Source of the DNA: MWAR01 sp035388825
GTDB taxonomy: Bacteria > Muiribacteriota > Ozemobacteria > Ozemobacterales > Ozemobacteraceae
Reading direction: 5' to 3'
Length of the DNA: 64,000 bases
Assembly (NCBI GenBank): GCA_035388825.1
Contig: DAOOQQ010000007.1
Coordinates: 1-64,000, forward strand
Position 1 is the stretch's first letter; each line of letters begins with the position of its first letter. A program made the translations under genes and the position numbers. The notes under the pieces are model-generated. The model searched no databases and was not told the DNA's origin. It saw nothing but the letters and a program-made list of their open reading frames with translations. This document shows positions 33,667-41,601 of this stretch, piece after piece.

Positions 33667-34587
33667 TCAGCGGCCCACGTACAACACCTCTTCGTGGAGT
33701 TCGATGCCGAACATCTCCTGGACCTTGCGCTTGAGCAGCGAGGCGAGGGTGCGCACGTCGGCGGCGGAGGCCTTGCCGTAGTTCACGATGAAGTTCGCGT
33801 GTTTCGTGTAGACGCTCGCGCCTCCTACGACCATCTCCTTCGCCCCGGCCTTCTCGAGAACCTCCCCGGCGGCCCGGCGACGGAGTTCACCGGGGTTGGG
33901 GTCGAGATTCTTGAAGAACGAGCCGGCACAGCCCACTTCGATGGGGGGATGCTTGGAGTGGCGCTGGGTAAGGATGTCGTTGATCTGGGCGAGGATCGCG
34001 GCCGGATCGCCCTGGGTGAGCCGGAAGGTGGCCCGCAGGATGATGCCGGGCCGGCGCTTCAGGCTGCTGGTGCGGTAGCCGAACTCGAAGAACGAGGGCT
34101 CGACGCGATGGACCTCCCCGGTGGTCGGATCGAGGATGTCGGCGGAGGCGAGCAGATCGCCGATGCATTTCCCATACGCGCCGGCGTTTCCGTAGATGGC
34201 GCCGCCGACCGTGCCGGGGATGCCGGCGAGGGTCTCGAATCCGGTGAGCCCGCTGCGCTGCGCGAGTTGAACGACATCCCACAGCGGGTGGCCGGAGGAG
34301 ACGGTCAGCAGCCCGGAAGCCGCGTCGACGAGATTCCCTTCGCAGACCCGGTTCCGGATCACGAGGCCTTCGACGCCCTGATCCGAGACGACGAGGTTCG
34401 AACCGCCCCCGAGCAGGAAGCAGGGGACGGATTTCGAGAGGGCCAACCGGACGGCCGCCGTCAGCTCTGCCTCGGTTCGCACTTCGAGGAACAACTGGGC
34501 AGGGCCGCCGATATGGAACGTCGTGAACGGTGCCAGGGGCACTTCACGCATCAGGCGCTGTTCGAGTTCCTTCATGATTCCATCCAT
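33667..34587 (-). CDS. murB: UDP-N-acetylenolpyruvoylglucosamine reductase
   Basis: This 306-residue FAD enzyme makes UDP-N-acetylmuramate for peptidoglycan in the cytoplasm. The FAD-binding segments PCFLLGGGSNLVVSD and AGIPGTVGGAIYGNAGAYG, the catalytic-region Ser in GCAGSFFKNLD and the C-terminal HANFIVNYG are all present. Length fits the short (type II) MurB. The ATG at 34587 has GGAGG 6 bases upstream. It follows the cyclophilin gene by 67 bases and is not in a mur/fts cluster here. Confidence 0.93.
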   Translation of the reverse strand: MDGIMKELEQRLMREVPLAPFTTFHIGGPAQLFLEVRTEAELTAAVRLALSKSVPCFLLGGGSNLVVSDQGVEGLVIRNRVCEGNLVDAASGLLTVSSGHPLWDVVQLAQRSGLTGFETLAGIPGTVGGAIYGNAGAYGKCIGDLLASADILDPTTGEVHRVEPSFFEFGYRTSSLKRRPGIILRATFRLTQGDPAAILAQINDILTQRHSKHPPIEVGCAGSFFKNLDPNPGELRRRAAGEVLEKAGAKEMVVGGASVYTKHANFIVNYGKASAADVRTLASLLKRKVQEMFGIELHEEVLYVGR

Positions 34588-34654
34588 CGCACACCTCCGA
34601 CGAATTCAGTCCAACCTGTATATCGGCTGAAGAGGTCGGAAGCTGCACCGGAAG

Positions 34655-35185
34655 TTACTTCTTCGGGGCTCCCTGGACGATCGCGATCTGCATCTTGTCG
34701 CCCTGCTTCACCTTCTCGGGAACCTCGTGGCCCTTCACGACCTGACCGAACACGGTGTACTGGCCGTCGAGATGAGGGATGGCGTCGAGGCAGATATAGA
34801 ACTGGCTGCCGGCCGAGTTGGGATCCATCGTGCGGGCCATGGCCAGCGTGCCCTTCTTGTGCTGCCGCTTGCTGAACTCGGCGGGAAGCGTGTAGCCGGG
34901 GCCGCCGGTGCCGGTGCCGAGAGGGCAGCCGCCCTGGATCACGAAACCGGGAACGACGCGGTGGAACGTCAGGCCGTTGTAGAAGCCCTTCGCGATCAGG
35001 GTCAGGAAGCTCTCGACATGCTTCGGGGCGACATCGGGATACAGTTCGAGCCAGACCTCGCCGGCGTCGGTCGTGACCTTGACGACGGGATTGTCCTTGT
35101 TCTCGAGTTTGACATCGGCCGGAATCTGCGCCATGACGGCGGAAGCGGCGAAAAACAGGAAACTGAACGCGGCGAAACGCAGCAT
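34655..35185 (-). CDS. Periplasmic cyclophilin-type peptidyl-prolyl isomerase
   Basis: The 176-residue protein has a signal peptide (about 1-19, ending VMAQ) and a complete cyclophilin core: FHRVVPGFVIQGG (catalytic Arg), AMART and the Gln of SQFYI, with GQYTVFGQVVKG near the end. It catalyses proline isomerisation during folding of exported proteins. The start at 35185 has TTGGAGG 8-9 bases upstream, fifteen codons inside the longest frame. It probably shares a transcript with murB. Confidence 0.9.
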   Translation of the reverse strand: MLRFAAFSFLFFAASAVMAQIPADVKLENKDNPVVKVTTDAGEVWLELYPDVAPKHVESFLTLIAKGFYNGLTFHRVVPGFVIQGGCPLGTGTGGPGYTLPAEFSKRQHKKGTLAMARTMDPNSAGSQFYICLDAIPHLDGQYTVFGQVVKGHEVPEKVKQGDKMQIAIVQGAPKK

Positions 35186-35271
35186 CGGTGAAATCCTCCA
35201 AGATATTCGAAGATGAAAAGCGAGAGGCATTTTACCTCAGGAAGGCTCCCGGAGGATAGGGGCGAACCCGT

Positions 35272-35303
35272 CCAAAAGAAAACCGCCGGCGCTGGGCCGG
35301 CGG
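35272..35303 (-). terminator. Intrinsic terminator of the exbB-exbD-tonB operon
   Basis: An 8-bp GC stem (35283-35290 with 35296-35303) is followed on the minus strand by TTTTCTTTT. It lies 20 bases after the TonB-like gene. Confidence 0.75.
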
Positions 35304-35322
35304 GGCTGGTTTGAAGAGAATG

Positions 35323-36327
35323 TCAGCCGTTGAGGGTGAACTGGACGGTGATCTGGACCCAGGTTTCGCGGGGTTCGCCGTTCACGAGCACCGGGGTGAA
35401 CCTCCATCGGCGCAGGGACTGGGAGCCAACGATCGCGAGGCGCGGGTCGATCGTGGAGCTGAGCGTCATGACGTCGCCGACGGTGCCGGCTTCCTGGATG
35501 AGAACCTTGTAGACGGCCTGGCCGCGCACGCCCTGGCGCCGTGCCCAGTCGGGGTAATCGGGAACCACGCGGCTGATGATGCGGGGCGGTTCGAAGCGCT
35601 CCGTGCCGCCGCCGAGAGACTCGATGCCGGCGATTGCGACGTCGCCGCCGCCCGGATCGGCCTGGGAATCGGGGTTGCCGCTGGGAGAACTCTTTTCGTC
35701 CCCGGCGCCGCTTTCGAGGGGGCCGCTCATCTCGTCGGCCGGCTCGGGCGTGTCGATCGGGTCGCCAAGCTCGAGGCCGGCGATCGGCGAGGTGATGGGG
35801 GAGGGGGCTGCCGCATCCGGCGAGAAGACGCTCACCTGGTCGAAACTCGGCTGCTGCAAGGTCGGCCGCCGATCCCGCGAGGTGTCCGGCCCCGCCTGGA
35901 CGACGGCGGGCTGGACCTCGGTCGTCTTGACGGGATCGACCTTGCCCGGCTTCGCGCGCTCGCCCGGCTTGTTGACGGGCTTGGTGCGATTCGGACCGGC
36001 AAGCGTCGGGCTGTGCTTCTTCCGGGCCCGGGCGGCCGGCCGTTTCGGACCGGTCAGGCCGGTCGACAGCTTCGTGCTGGTGCCGCTGCGCAGCGTCGAC
36101 GCGGGCGTGGGCAGGGGAACCCGCCCCGAGCCGGGTTTGGCCGTCACCAGCGGCCCGACGAGGCGGACCTGGTGGATGACGGGCAGGGCCGGGGCGATGA
36201 CGCTTCGCCAGGCCACCCAGGCAGTCATGAAGAGAAGCAGTGCCGCGTGCAGAAGAATCGAGACCTTGAACTCCTCGGTCCCTTCCTCTTGCAGCAACGG
36301 CAATGCCTGTTGTTCAGCGCGTTCCAT
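35323..36327 (-). CDS. tonB: TonB-like energy transducer
   Basis: The 334-residue protein has one N-terminal membrane helix (about 22-42), a long Pro/Lys/Ser/Thr-rich periplasmic spacer (about 60-230) and a C-terminal TonB domain: VPDYPDWARRQGVRGQA followed by LRRWRFTPVLVNGEP and the final strand VQITVQFTLNG. It transmits the proton-motive force from ExbB/ExbD to outer-membrane receptors. The gene overlaps the end of exbD by 14 bases. The likely client is the barrel protein at the start of the same operon. Confidence 0.88.
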   Translation of the reverse strand: MERAEQQALPLLQEEGTEEFKVSILLHAALLLFMTAWVAWRSVIAPALPVIHQVRLVGPLVTAKPGSGRVPLPTPASTLRSGTSTKLSTGLTGPKRPAARARKKHSPTLAGPNRTKPVNKPGERAKPGKVDPVKTTEVQPAVVQAGPDTSRDRRPTLQQPSFDQVSVFSPDAAAPSPITSPIAGLELGDPIDTPEPADEMSGPLESGAGDEKSSPSGNPDSQADPGGGDVAIAGIESLGGGTERFEPPRIISRVVPDYPDWARRQGVRGQAVYKVLIQEAGTVGDVMTLSSTIDPRLAIVGSQSLRRWRFTPVLVNGEPRETWVQITVQFTLNG

Positions 36328-36736
36328 TCGTCACACTCTTCGTGGAAAGTCCGACGTTCACACCGCCGGCGATGCGGATCTTGTCGAGAACCTGGATCAC
36401 GATGCCGTAATTCGCGCCCTCATCGGCCTCGAGCAGAACCGGCCGGTTCGTGTCGCCCGTGACATACTCCGTGACGCGCGCCGCAAGCTCGGCATCGTCG
36501 ATCTTCGCGCCCGACAGCATCACGGTTCCCTCGCGGTCGACCTGAATCGACAGTGTCTCACCCTCGATCGCGGCCCCCGACGAGGCTTTGGGAAGCTCGA
36601 CCGGGAGCTTTTTCGCATCGTTCGCGAACGAGCTGGTGATCATGAAGAAGAAGACCAGCAGCAGGATGACGTCGATCAGATTCGTGACGACGATCTGGGG
36701 TTTCTCGCGGCGCCGTTCAGGCAGCAGCTTTTTCAC
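36314..36736 (-). CDS. exbD: ExbD/TolR-family protein
   Basis: The 140-residue protein begins at GTG (36736), with GGAGG 6 bases upstream; a longer ATG frame would run antisense into exbB and is not supported. One membrane helix contains the functional Asp (NLIDVILLLVFFFM), which carries protons in ExbD/TolR. The periplasmic domain follows, with the usual strand pattern (LSIQVDREG..VLLEADEGANYG). It overlaps exbB by 20 bases and tonB by 14 bases, a fully coupled set. Confidence 0.9.
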   Translation of the reverse strand: MKKLLPERRREKPQIVVTNLIDVILLLVFFFMITSSFANDAKKLPVELPKASSGAAIEGETLSIQVDREGTVMLSGAKIDDAELAARVTEYVTGDTNRPVLLEADEGANYGIVIQVLDKIRIAGGVNVGLSTKSVTNGTR

Positions 36737-37376
36737 GGTGTCCCTCCGGCGTGCTGGCCGAGAGCGCCAGGTTGTTCGCGAGATCCAGCGAGTAATACTC
36801 GACCTGCTCCTCGAACTCCTTGATCCGGCTTTCACACCAGTTGAAGGCGGCAAGGGCCGGAATGCCGATGAACAGGCCGGCAGCCGTCGTATACAGGGCT
36901 TCCGAGATGCCGCCGGCGAGAGCGGTCGGGTCGCCGATGCCGATCGTCGAGATGATGCTGAACGAGGAGATCATGCCCGTGACCGTGCCGGTCAGGCCCA
37001 GCAGCGGGGAAATCGCCGCGATCGTCGAAAGGATGCCGGTGTTGTGCTCGTACCGCTTCATCTGCCGCAGCGCTTCCTGGCGCATCACGTCGAGCAGGGC
37101 ATCCTTCGGCAGATCCAGGCGATCTATACCGGCCTCTATAACACGTGCGAGCGGGTGCGTCTCCTTCCGGCACATGCGGATGGCTTCGAGGTAATCCCGC
37201 GCCGCAAGCGCGCTGCGGACATGGACCATGAACTGCTCGGCGCCGTTCGCGCGCCGCAGGTAGAACCGTGCCCGCTCGATCATGATGGCAACGCCGATCA
37301 CGCTGCACAGCATGATGGGCACCATCACGGGGCCGCCCTTCACGAAAACGTCGACGATGAACAGATTGCTGAACAT
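36717..37376 (-). CDS. exbB: ExbB/TolQ/MotA-family proton channel protein
   Basis: The 219-residue protein has three membrane helices: an N-terminal one (about 12-32) and two in the conserved C-terminal part containing ISPLLGLTGTVTGMISSF and ALYTTAAGLFIGIPALAAFN, the hallmark segments of ExbB/TolQ. Together with ExbD it forms the motor that energises TonB. It is nine bases downstream of the barrel gene. A small cluster of AT-rich codons lies near 37121-37144. Confidence 0.9.
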   Translation of the reverse strand: MFSNLFIVDVFVKGGPVMVPIMLCSVIGVAIMIERARFYLRRANGAEQFMVHVRSALAARDYLEAIRMCRKETHPLARVIEAGIDRLDLPKDALLDVMRQEALRQMKRYEHNTGILSTIAAISPLLGLTGTVTGMISSFSIISTIGIGDPTALAGGISEALYTTAAGLFIGIPALAAFNWCESRIKEFEEQVEYYSLDLANNLALSASTPEGHREKAAA

Positions 37377-37385
37377 GGCTGCCTC

Positions 37386-38999
37386 CTAGAAGTGCGCTTC
37401 GATGCCGGCGAGAGACACACGCCCCTCTTCCGGAACCGCGTAGCGGATGCTTTTCGCTTCGTCATACAGATCCTTGATCTTCACATACGCATGGATCTGC
37501 GGGGTGACCTTGTATTTGAGCGTCAGGTCGGAGCGGCTGTAATCCCCGGCGTCCACGGAGGCGACCGGGATGTAGGCGATCCGGTCGAACATCGCCTGGC
37601 GCGAGAACTCGCCTTCCCACCGGCTATTCTGATAGGAAAACGAGATGTCGAGCAGCCGCTTCGCTTCATACGAGAGCCGGGCGCCGGTATCGTCGTTCTT
37701 CGGGGTCTGGAACGTCGTGGCCGCGCGCAGCGTGAAATGGTCGTCGAGCTTGAAGCTGCCCTTGATCTTCGTTCCGGTCCGGCGGGCGGTCGGAACGAAC
37801 CGCAGCGTCGAGGCCAGCAGGCCGCGCCCCGGAAGATACTCGTCGGTATACTCGATCGCATCGTTCTCGCGTTCCGAAAACAGCTCGAGGCCGAACGTCG
37901 TGTCATCCTGCCAGCGGTAACTGATCGTGCCGGACGTGCGCTTCAGGTGCGAGGCCTTCAGATCCGCCGTCGCCACATACCGGCGCGGCATGAAGATCTT
38001 CATCAGATCATCGTTCTGCAGCCGCTCGTCGTAGTCGAGAATGAACTGCCAGGGCTTGGCCCAGCGGTAGTCATACCGCAGGAAGGGGGCCGTGCGGTCG
38101 CGCCCCATCAGGCCCATGCTCTTGAGGCCCAGCTCGAGATACGAGCGGCCCTTGAAGTCGAACTCGCCGGATACGGCGATCGAGCGCTTGGTCAGATCCT
38201 GTTCGTTCGCGTTCTCGGGGCTCCATGAGGCCTTCTTGAGCTCGAGTCCGGCCTTCCCCTTCAGGTTGGGCCGAAGATCCGTCTGGTACTCGGCCTCGAC
38301 CTCGGAAGAGAACAGGGTATCGTCTTCCTCATACGAGATCGAAGAGTTCTCGGCGATCCGGTTGGCCGAGTCGATCCGGGCGCGCGCCTGGAAGAAAGCG
38401 CCGTCGGAAAGGGTCGCATGGCCTTTCGCCGAGATCGAGCGGACGGTGTCGCGGATCTTCGCGTCGGGCGTCGGGAGATGACGCCAGCCGCGCTGTCCGA
38501 ACGTCTCCCCGGTGAGGTCGCCGAAGGTGGTCAGCTCGTAGCTGCCCTCGCCGAGCGAGGTGATCGCGGCATGAGCCGCATACTTCTTGTCATCGGTGAA
38601 CGAGTTGAAACCGTCGTGGAACGAGCGTTCGAGCCGGATATCCCCGACATACCCATTGTAGCTGCCCTTCCCGCGCAGGATGTATTCCTGGGTCCCGCTG
38701 CCGCCCCGGCCGATGGCCAGGCTCACCTCGTCGGTTTTGGCGCGGGGCGCCGAGATCGGAAACGCCTTTTCCACGAGGGGAAGCGCCTCGGGCTCGGCCT
38801 GCTCGGGCAGCAGGTCGGGAAGCGGCGTGTCCTTTTCCCCCATCGACATCGAGATGTCCTGCGGATTCGGCGCGAACGCGTCGGACTGCGCATCCTTCCC
38901 CACGACCTGGACCTGGCCCATGTCGTAGGTGTCCTTTGCCGAGGCCGGCTGACAGCAGGCCAGGATCGCCATCATCACTCCAACAGTTTTCCAGCGCAT
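37386..38999 (-). CDS. Outer-membrane barrel protein, probable TonB client without a visible plug
   Basis: The 537-residue protein has a signal peptide (about 1-21, ending ASAKD). Next comes a TonB-box-like segment (MGQVQVVGKD) and a Pro/Glu-rich stretch to about residue 85. The rest (about 95-537) is a beta barrel with repeated aromatic/charged strands, closing in GIEAHF with a terminal Phe. I do not find the roughly 130-residue plug domain of standard TonB-dependent receptors. It is the first gene of the barrel-exbB-exbD-tonB operon, so TonB dependence is likely from context. The start at 38999 has GGAGGG upstream. The substrate is unknown. Confidence 0.72.
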   Translation of the reverse strand: MRWKTVGVMMAILACCQPASAKDTYDMGQVQVVGKDAQSDAFAPNPQDISMSMGEKDTPLPDLLPEQAEPEALPLVEKAFPISAPRAKTDEVSLAIGRGGSGTQEYILRGKGSYNGYVGDIRLERSFHDGFNSFTDDKKYAAHAAITSLGEGSYELTTFGDLTGETFGQRGWRHLPTPDAKIRDTVRSISAKGHATLSDGAFFQARARIDSANRIAENSSISYEEDDTLFSSEVEAEYQTDLRPNLKGKAGLELKKASWSPENANEQDLTKRSIAVSGEFDFKGRSYLELGLKSMGLMGRDRTAPFLRYDYRWAKPWQFILDYDERLQNDDLMKIFMPRRYVATADLKASHLKRTSGTISYRWQDDTTFGLELFSERENDAIEYTDEYLPGRGLLASTLRFVPTARRTGTKIKGSFKLDDHFTLRAATTFQTPKNDDTGARLSYEAKRLLDISFSYQNSRWEGEFSRQAMFDRIAYIPVASVDAGDYSRSDLTLKYKVTPQIHAYVKIKDLYDEAKSIRYAVPEEGRVSLAGIEAHF

Positions 39000-39103
39000 G
39001 GTTCCCTCCGGACAATTTTTTCTTATCTGCATTCCCTATCGGCATCCGGCTGCCAAATCCTGACCTCTCATGGAAAGCCCCATCCGGAGCGGATCTTCAG
39101 AGG

Positions 39104-39134
39104 TGTGAAAGCCCCCCGGACGAAGCCGGGGGGC
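39104..39134 (-). terminator. Intrinsic terminator of the tatA-TPR operon
   Basis: A 9-bp stem (39111-39119 with 39126-39134, 6-base loop) is followed on the minus strand by TTTCACAC. It separates the TPR gene from the TonB operon. The gap from 39000 to 39110 shows no other firm signal. Confidence 0.7.
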
Positions 39135-39176
39135 GGGTGCTGCCGGTGGAGGAGGGACGGGGGCCGGAAGAGCCTC

Positions 39177-41285
39177 TCAGGGCTTGTAGGCGGCGGCCTC
39201 GTCCGCGAGGGGGCCGGATGGCTGGATCCGGAGGACCTCGGCCCACATCCGTTTCGCCTTGTCCCGGCGGCCGGCTTTGTGGTAGCCGCGGGCCGCTTCG
39301 GCATAGGCATCGGCGTGCAGCGGGGATTTGGGATACATCACGGGGATCTTGAGCAGCTCGCTGATCCCATCGTCGGTCCGGTCGAGGGCCAGAAGGGAGC
39401 GGCCGAGCCAGAGGCGGGTCTCGGGAATCGTCACGTCCGTCGCCGGGTAATCCTTGAGGATGCCTTCGAAGGTCTCGACGGCGCCCGCGTAATCCTTCAT
39501 CAGGAACAGGCTGATCCCGACGGCGCGGCGGGCGCGCGGGGCGATCGGGTTCGTGGGCTCCTCGGCGATGATCGCTTTGTACTGCTGGATGGCGAGCGGG
39601 TGGTTGCCCAGCTGGCGCGAGATCTCCCCGATCTGGAACCGCGCTTCCTGCCGGAAATACCCGGTCGAGTCGCGGAGCTGGGAAAACGCGACGAGGGCCT
39701 GTGCGGGGTCTTTGAGTTCGATCTGGCAGAGGCCGGTCTTGAACAGGGCATCCTCGCGGAGGGAGCCCTTCGGGAAGCGCGTGAGATACTCCTCGAACTG
39801 TTTCACGGCTTCGGGATACCGGCCGGCTTTCATCAGCACCTCGCCGGCACGGAACACGGCCTGGGAAGCGAGATCCGTGGTGCCTTTCCCAATGGTCGTG
39901 AAGGCTTCGAGCGCATCCGCATGGCGCCCCGACTGGTAGGCGATTTCCCCGAGCTGGAACAGGGCGTCCATGCGCGCCGTGCCCTGCGGGTAGTCGGCGA
40001 TCAGCCGTTCGAAGGTTTCACGGGCCGAGGTGATGTTGCCCAGGTTGAAATAGCATTCGCCGGTGCGGTAGAGGGCTTTTTCGCGCACGGCCGGCGTTGT
40101 CTCGCGGCGCAGGAGCGGGGAGAGGTCGTCGAGGGCTTCGCGATACTTTCCCAGAGAGATGCGCACGAGCGCGGACTGGTAGCGGGCGTCCTCGCTGCGG
40201 ACATGCTTCGGATGCGACTTGATGAACGTCTGGAACGCCGTGAGGCTCTGCTGATACTCGCCCAGGCGGGAGAGGGCGAGACCCCGCATATACTCCATCT
40301 CGAGGGCCTTGTCACCGGAGAGGATCTGGGATGCCTGCTTCATGCGGTTGGCCGCGTCCTGATACCGGTGCAGGTTCATCAAAAGATCGATGAGGTTCTG
40401 GATGGCTTCGGCACGGACGGTTGCGGTGGGATCGTCGGCCAGCCTGCCGAACAGCGGCAGGGCCATTTCGGGCTTGCCGTTCTTGATGTGGCACCAGGCG
40501 AGCGAGTAGACGGCTTTGTCCTGGAGGTCCTTGCGCGGGGAGGAGGCGATGATCGACTCATACTGCGTGATCGCCTCGGGATACTGCTTGTGACGGAAAA
40601 ACGATTCGGCGAGGTAGAAGGCGACGCCGGGCTTCTGGTCTTCGGCCGAAAGGGGGAGCGCCTCCTGGAAGTGCGTGATGGCCTGTTCGTGGAGGCTCTG
40701 GTTGAATCGCACGATGCCCGCCTGGAGGTGGGCTTCCTGGCGCTGGGCCGGCTTGAGATCCTTCTCGGCGAGCAGCTGCTCGTACACCTGGGCGATCTTT
40801 TCGGGGCCCATGCCGTATTTGACCATGAGGAAGCCGGATTTCAGACGCGCGTCGATCCAGAGCTGGCGGTCGGAGGGCTGGACGAGGCCGAACGCCTCGA
40901 TCGCGGATTTGGGATTGTTGTCTTTCGCATGAGCCCAGCCAAGCCCGTATGCGGCGCGGTTGCGGAAGCTGCTCTGGGGATAATCCGCGAGCAACTGGGA
41001 ATACAGGGCGATGGCGGAGCGGAAATTCTGGGAGCGGTAGCGGCACTCGGCCTGCCAGAAGATCGATGCGTCACGGTTCGAAAACGGGGTCGGGTCCGAG
41101 TTGATGCGGGAGAGGATATGGTCGGCCTCTTCATAGAGCTTGCGCTGGATCAGGCCGAGCGCGTATTTATACTGCTGCACGGTTTCGGGGGCGTCGCCGG
41201 GGGCGGCGCCGGACGGCAGACCGGCGAGGGAGAGGGCCAGAACGAGCAGCAGCCGGCAAAGCGCGGTTCGGAACGGGTTGCGCAT
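39177..41285 (-). CDS. Large periplasmic TPR-repeat protein
   Basis: The 702-residue protein has a signal peptide (about 1-28, ending SGAAPG) and then TPR or Sel1-like helical repeats along almost its whole length (typical units: AIALYSQLLADYPQSS, ARETFERLIADYPQGT, AVKQFEEYLTRFPKGS). The repeats resemble those of YbgF/CpoB and BamD. It begins three bases after the tatA stop and ends at a terminator before the TonB operon. TPR proteins are known partners of some TonB systems (for example TtpC in Vibrio), so a link is conceivable, but it is on a separate transcript. Confidence 0.75.
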   Translation of the reverse strand: MRNPFRTALCRLLLVLALSLAGLPSGAAPGDAPETVQQYKYALGLIQRKLYEEADHILSRINSDPTPFSNRDASIFWQAECRYRSQNFRSAIALYSQLLADYPQSSFRNRAAYGLGWAHAKDNNPKSAIEAFGLVQPSDRQLWIDARLKSGFLMVKYGMGPEKIAQVYEQLLAEKDLKPAQRQEAHLQAGIVRFNQSLHEQAITHFQEALPLSAEDQKPGVAFYLAESFFRHKQYPEAITQYESIIASSPRKDLQDKAVYSLAWCHIKNGKPEMALPLFGRLADDPTATVRAEAIQNLIDLLMNLHRYQDAANRMKQASQILSGDKALEMEYMRGLALSRLGEYQQSLTAFQTFIKSHPKHVRSEDARYQSALVRISLGKYREALDDLSPLLRRETTPAVREKALYRTGECYFNLGNITSARETFERLIADYPQGTARMDALFQLGEIAYQSGRHADALEAFTTIGKGTTDLASQAVFRAGEVLMKAGRYPEAVKQFEEYLTRFPKGSLREDALFKTGLCQIELKDPAQALVAFSQLRDSTGYFRQEARFQIGEISRQLGNHPLAIQQYKAIIAEEPTNPIAPRARRAVGISLFLMKDYAGAVETFEGILKDYPATDVTIPETRLWLGRSLLALDRTDDGISELLKIPVMYPKSPLHADAYAEAARGYHKAGRRDKAKRMWAEVLRIQPSGPLADEAAAYKP

Positions 41286-41288
41286 GGG

Positions 41289-41471
41289 TCAGTTGCCGTC
41301 CTTGCCGGAGTCGCCGGATTTCGGCTCGTCGTCGGGCTGGCCGTTCTGGGCCTTTTTGAACTCGCGGATGCCGCGTCCGAGGGCTTTTCCGATCTCGGGA
41401 AGCTTGCCGGGCCCGAACAGAATCAGCACGATGACGAGGATCACGATGAGTTCTGAAAAATTCAAACCCAT
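41289..41471 (-). CDS. tatA: Twin-arginine translocase subunit TatA/TatE
   Basis: This 60-residue protein has a short N-terminal membrane helix (about 6-20), the hinge FGPGKLPEIGKALG and an amphipathic helix (RGIREFKKAQ), then a short acidic tail. This is the full TatA design; it oligomerises to let folded proteins cross the membrane. AAGGAG lies 7 bases before the ATG. TatB and TatC are not in the window. The larger open frame around it has no support upstream of this start. Confidence 0.93.
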   Translation of the reverse strand: MGLNFSELIVILVIVLILFGPGKLPEIGKALGRGIREFKKAQNGQPDDEPKSGDSGKDGN

Positions 41472-41525
41472 ATTATATCTCCTTGCATAGGAAAGACATG
41501 CGTCTCTTGCGCGTCGTTCCGGAGC

Positions 41526-41554
41526 ATTGTAACATGGGCTTCCCATCGCATCAA
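41526..41554 (-). promoter_or_regulatory. Sigma-70-type promoter of the tatA operon
   Basis: On the minus strand TTGATG (41549-41554) and TACAAT (41526-41531) are 17 bp apart. Transcription should begin near 41519, about 48 bases before tatA. Confidence 0.6.
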
Positions 41555-41601
41555 GCCGCGGTGGGATGCGATGCGAATGACACCGCGACAGGAGAAGAGG
41601 C

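Noticed and set aside
39041..39055. Sigma-54-like sequence TGGCAGCCGGATGCC on the minus strand
   Set aside because: The GG and GC elements are separated by 9 bp instead of the required 10, so it should not be read by sigma-54.
38418..41456. Plus-strand open frame of 1012 codons
   Set aside because: It lies antisense to the barrel, TPR and tatA genes, crosses their terminators and shows no recognisable protein features.
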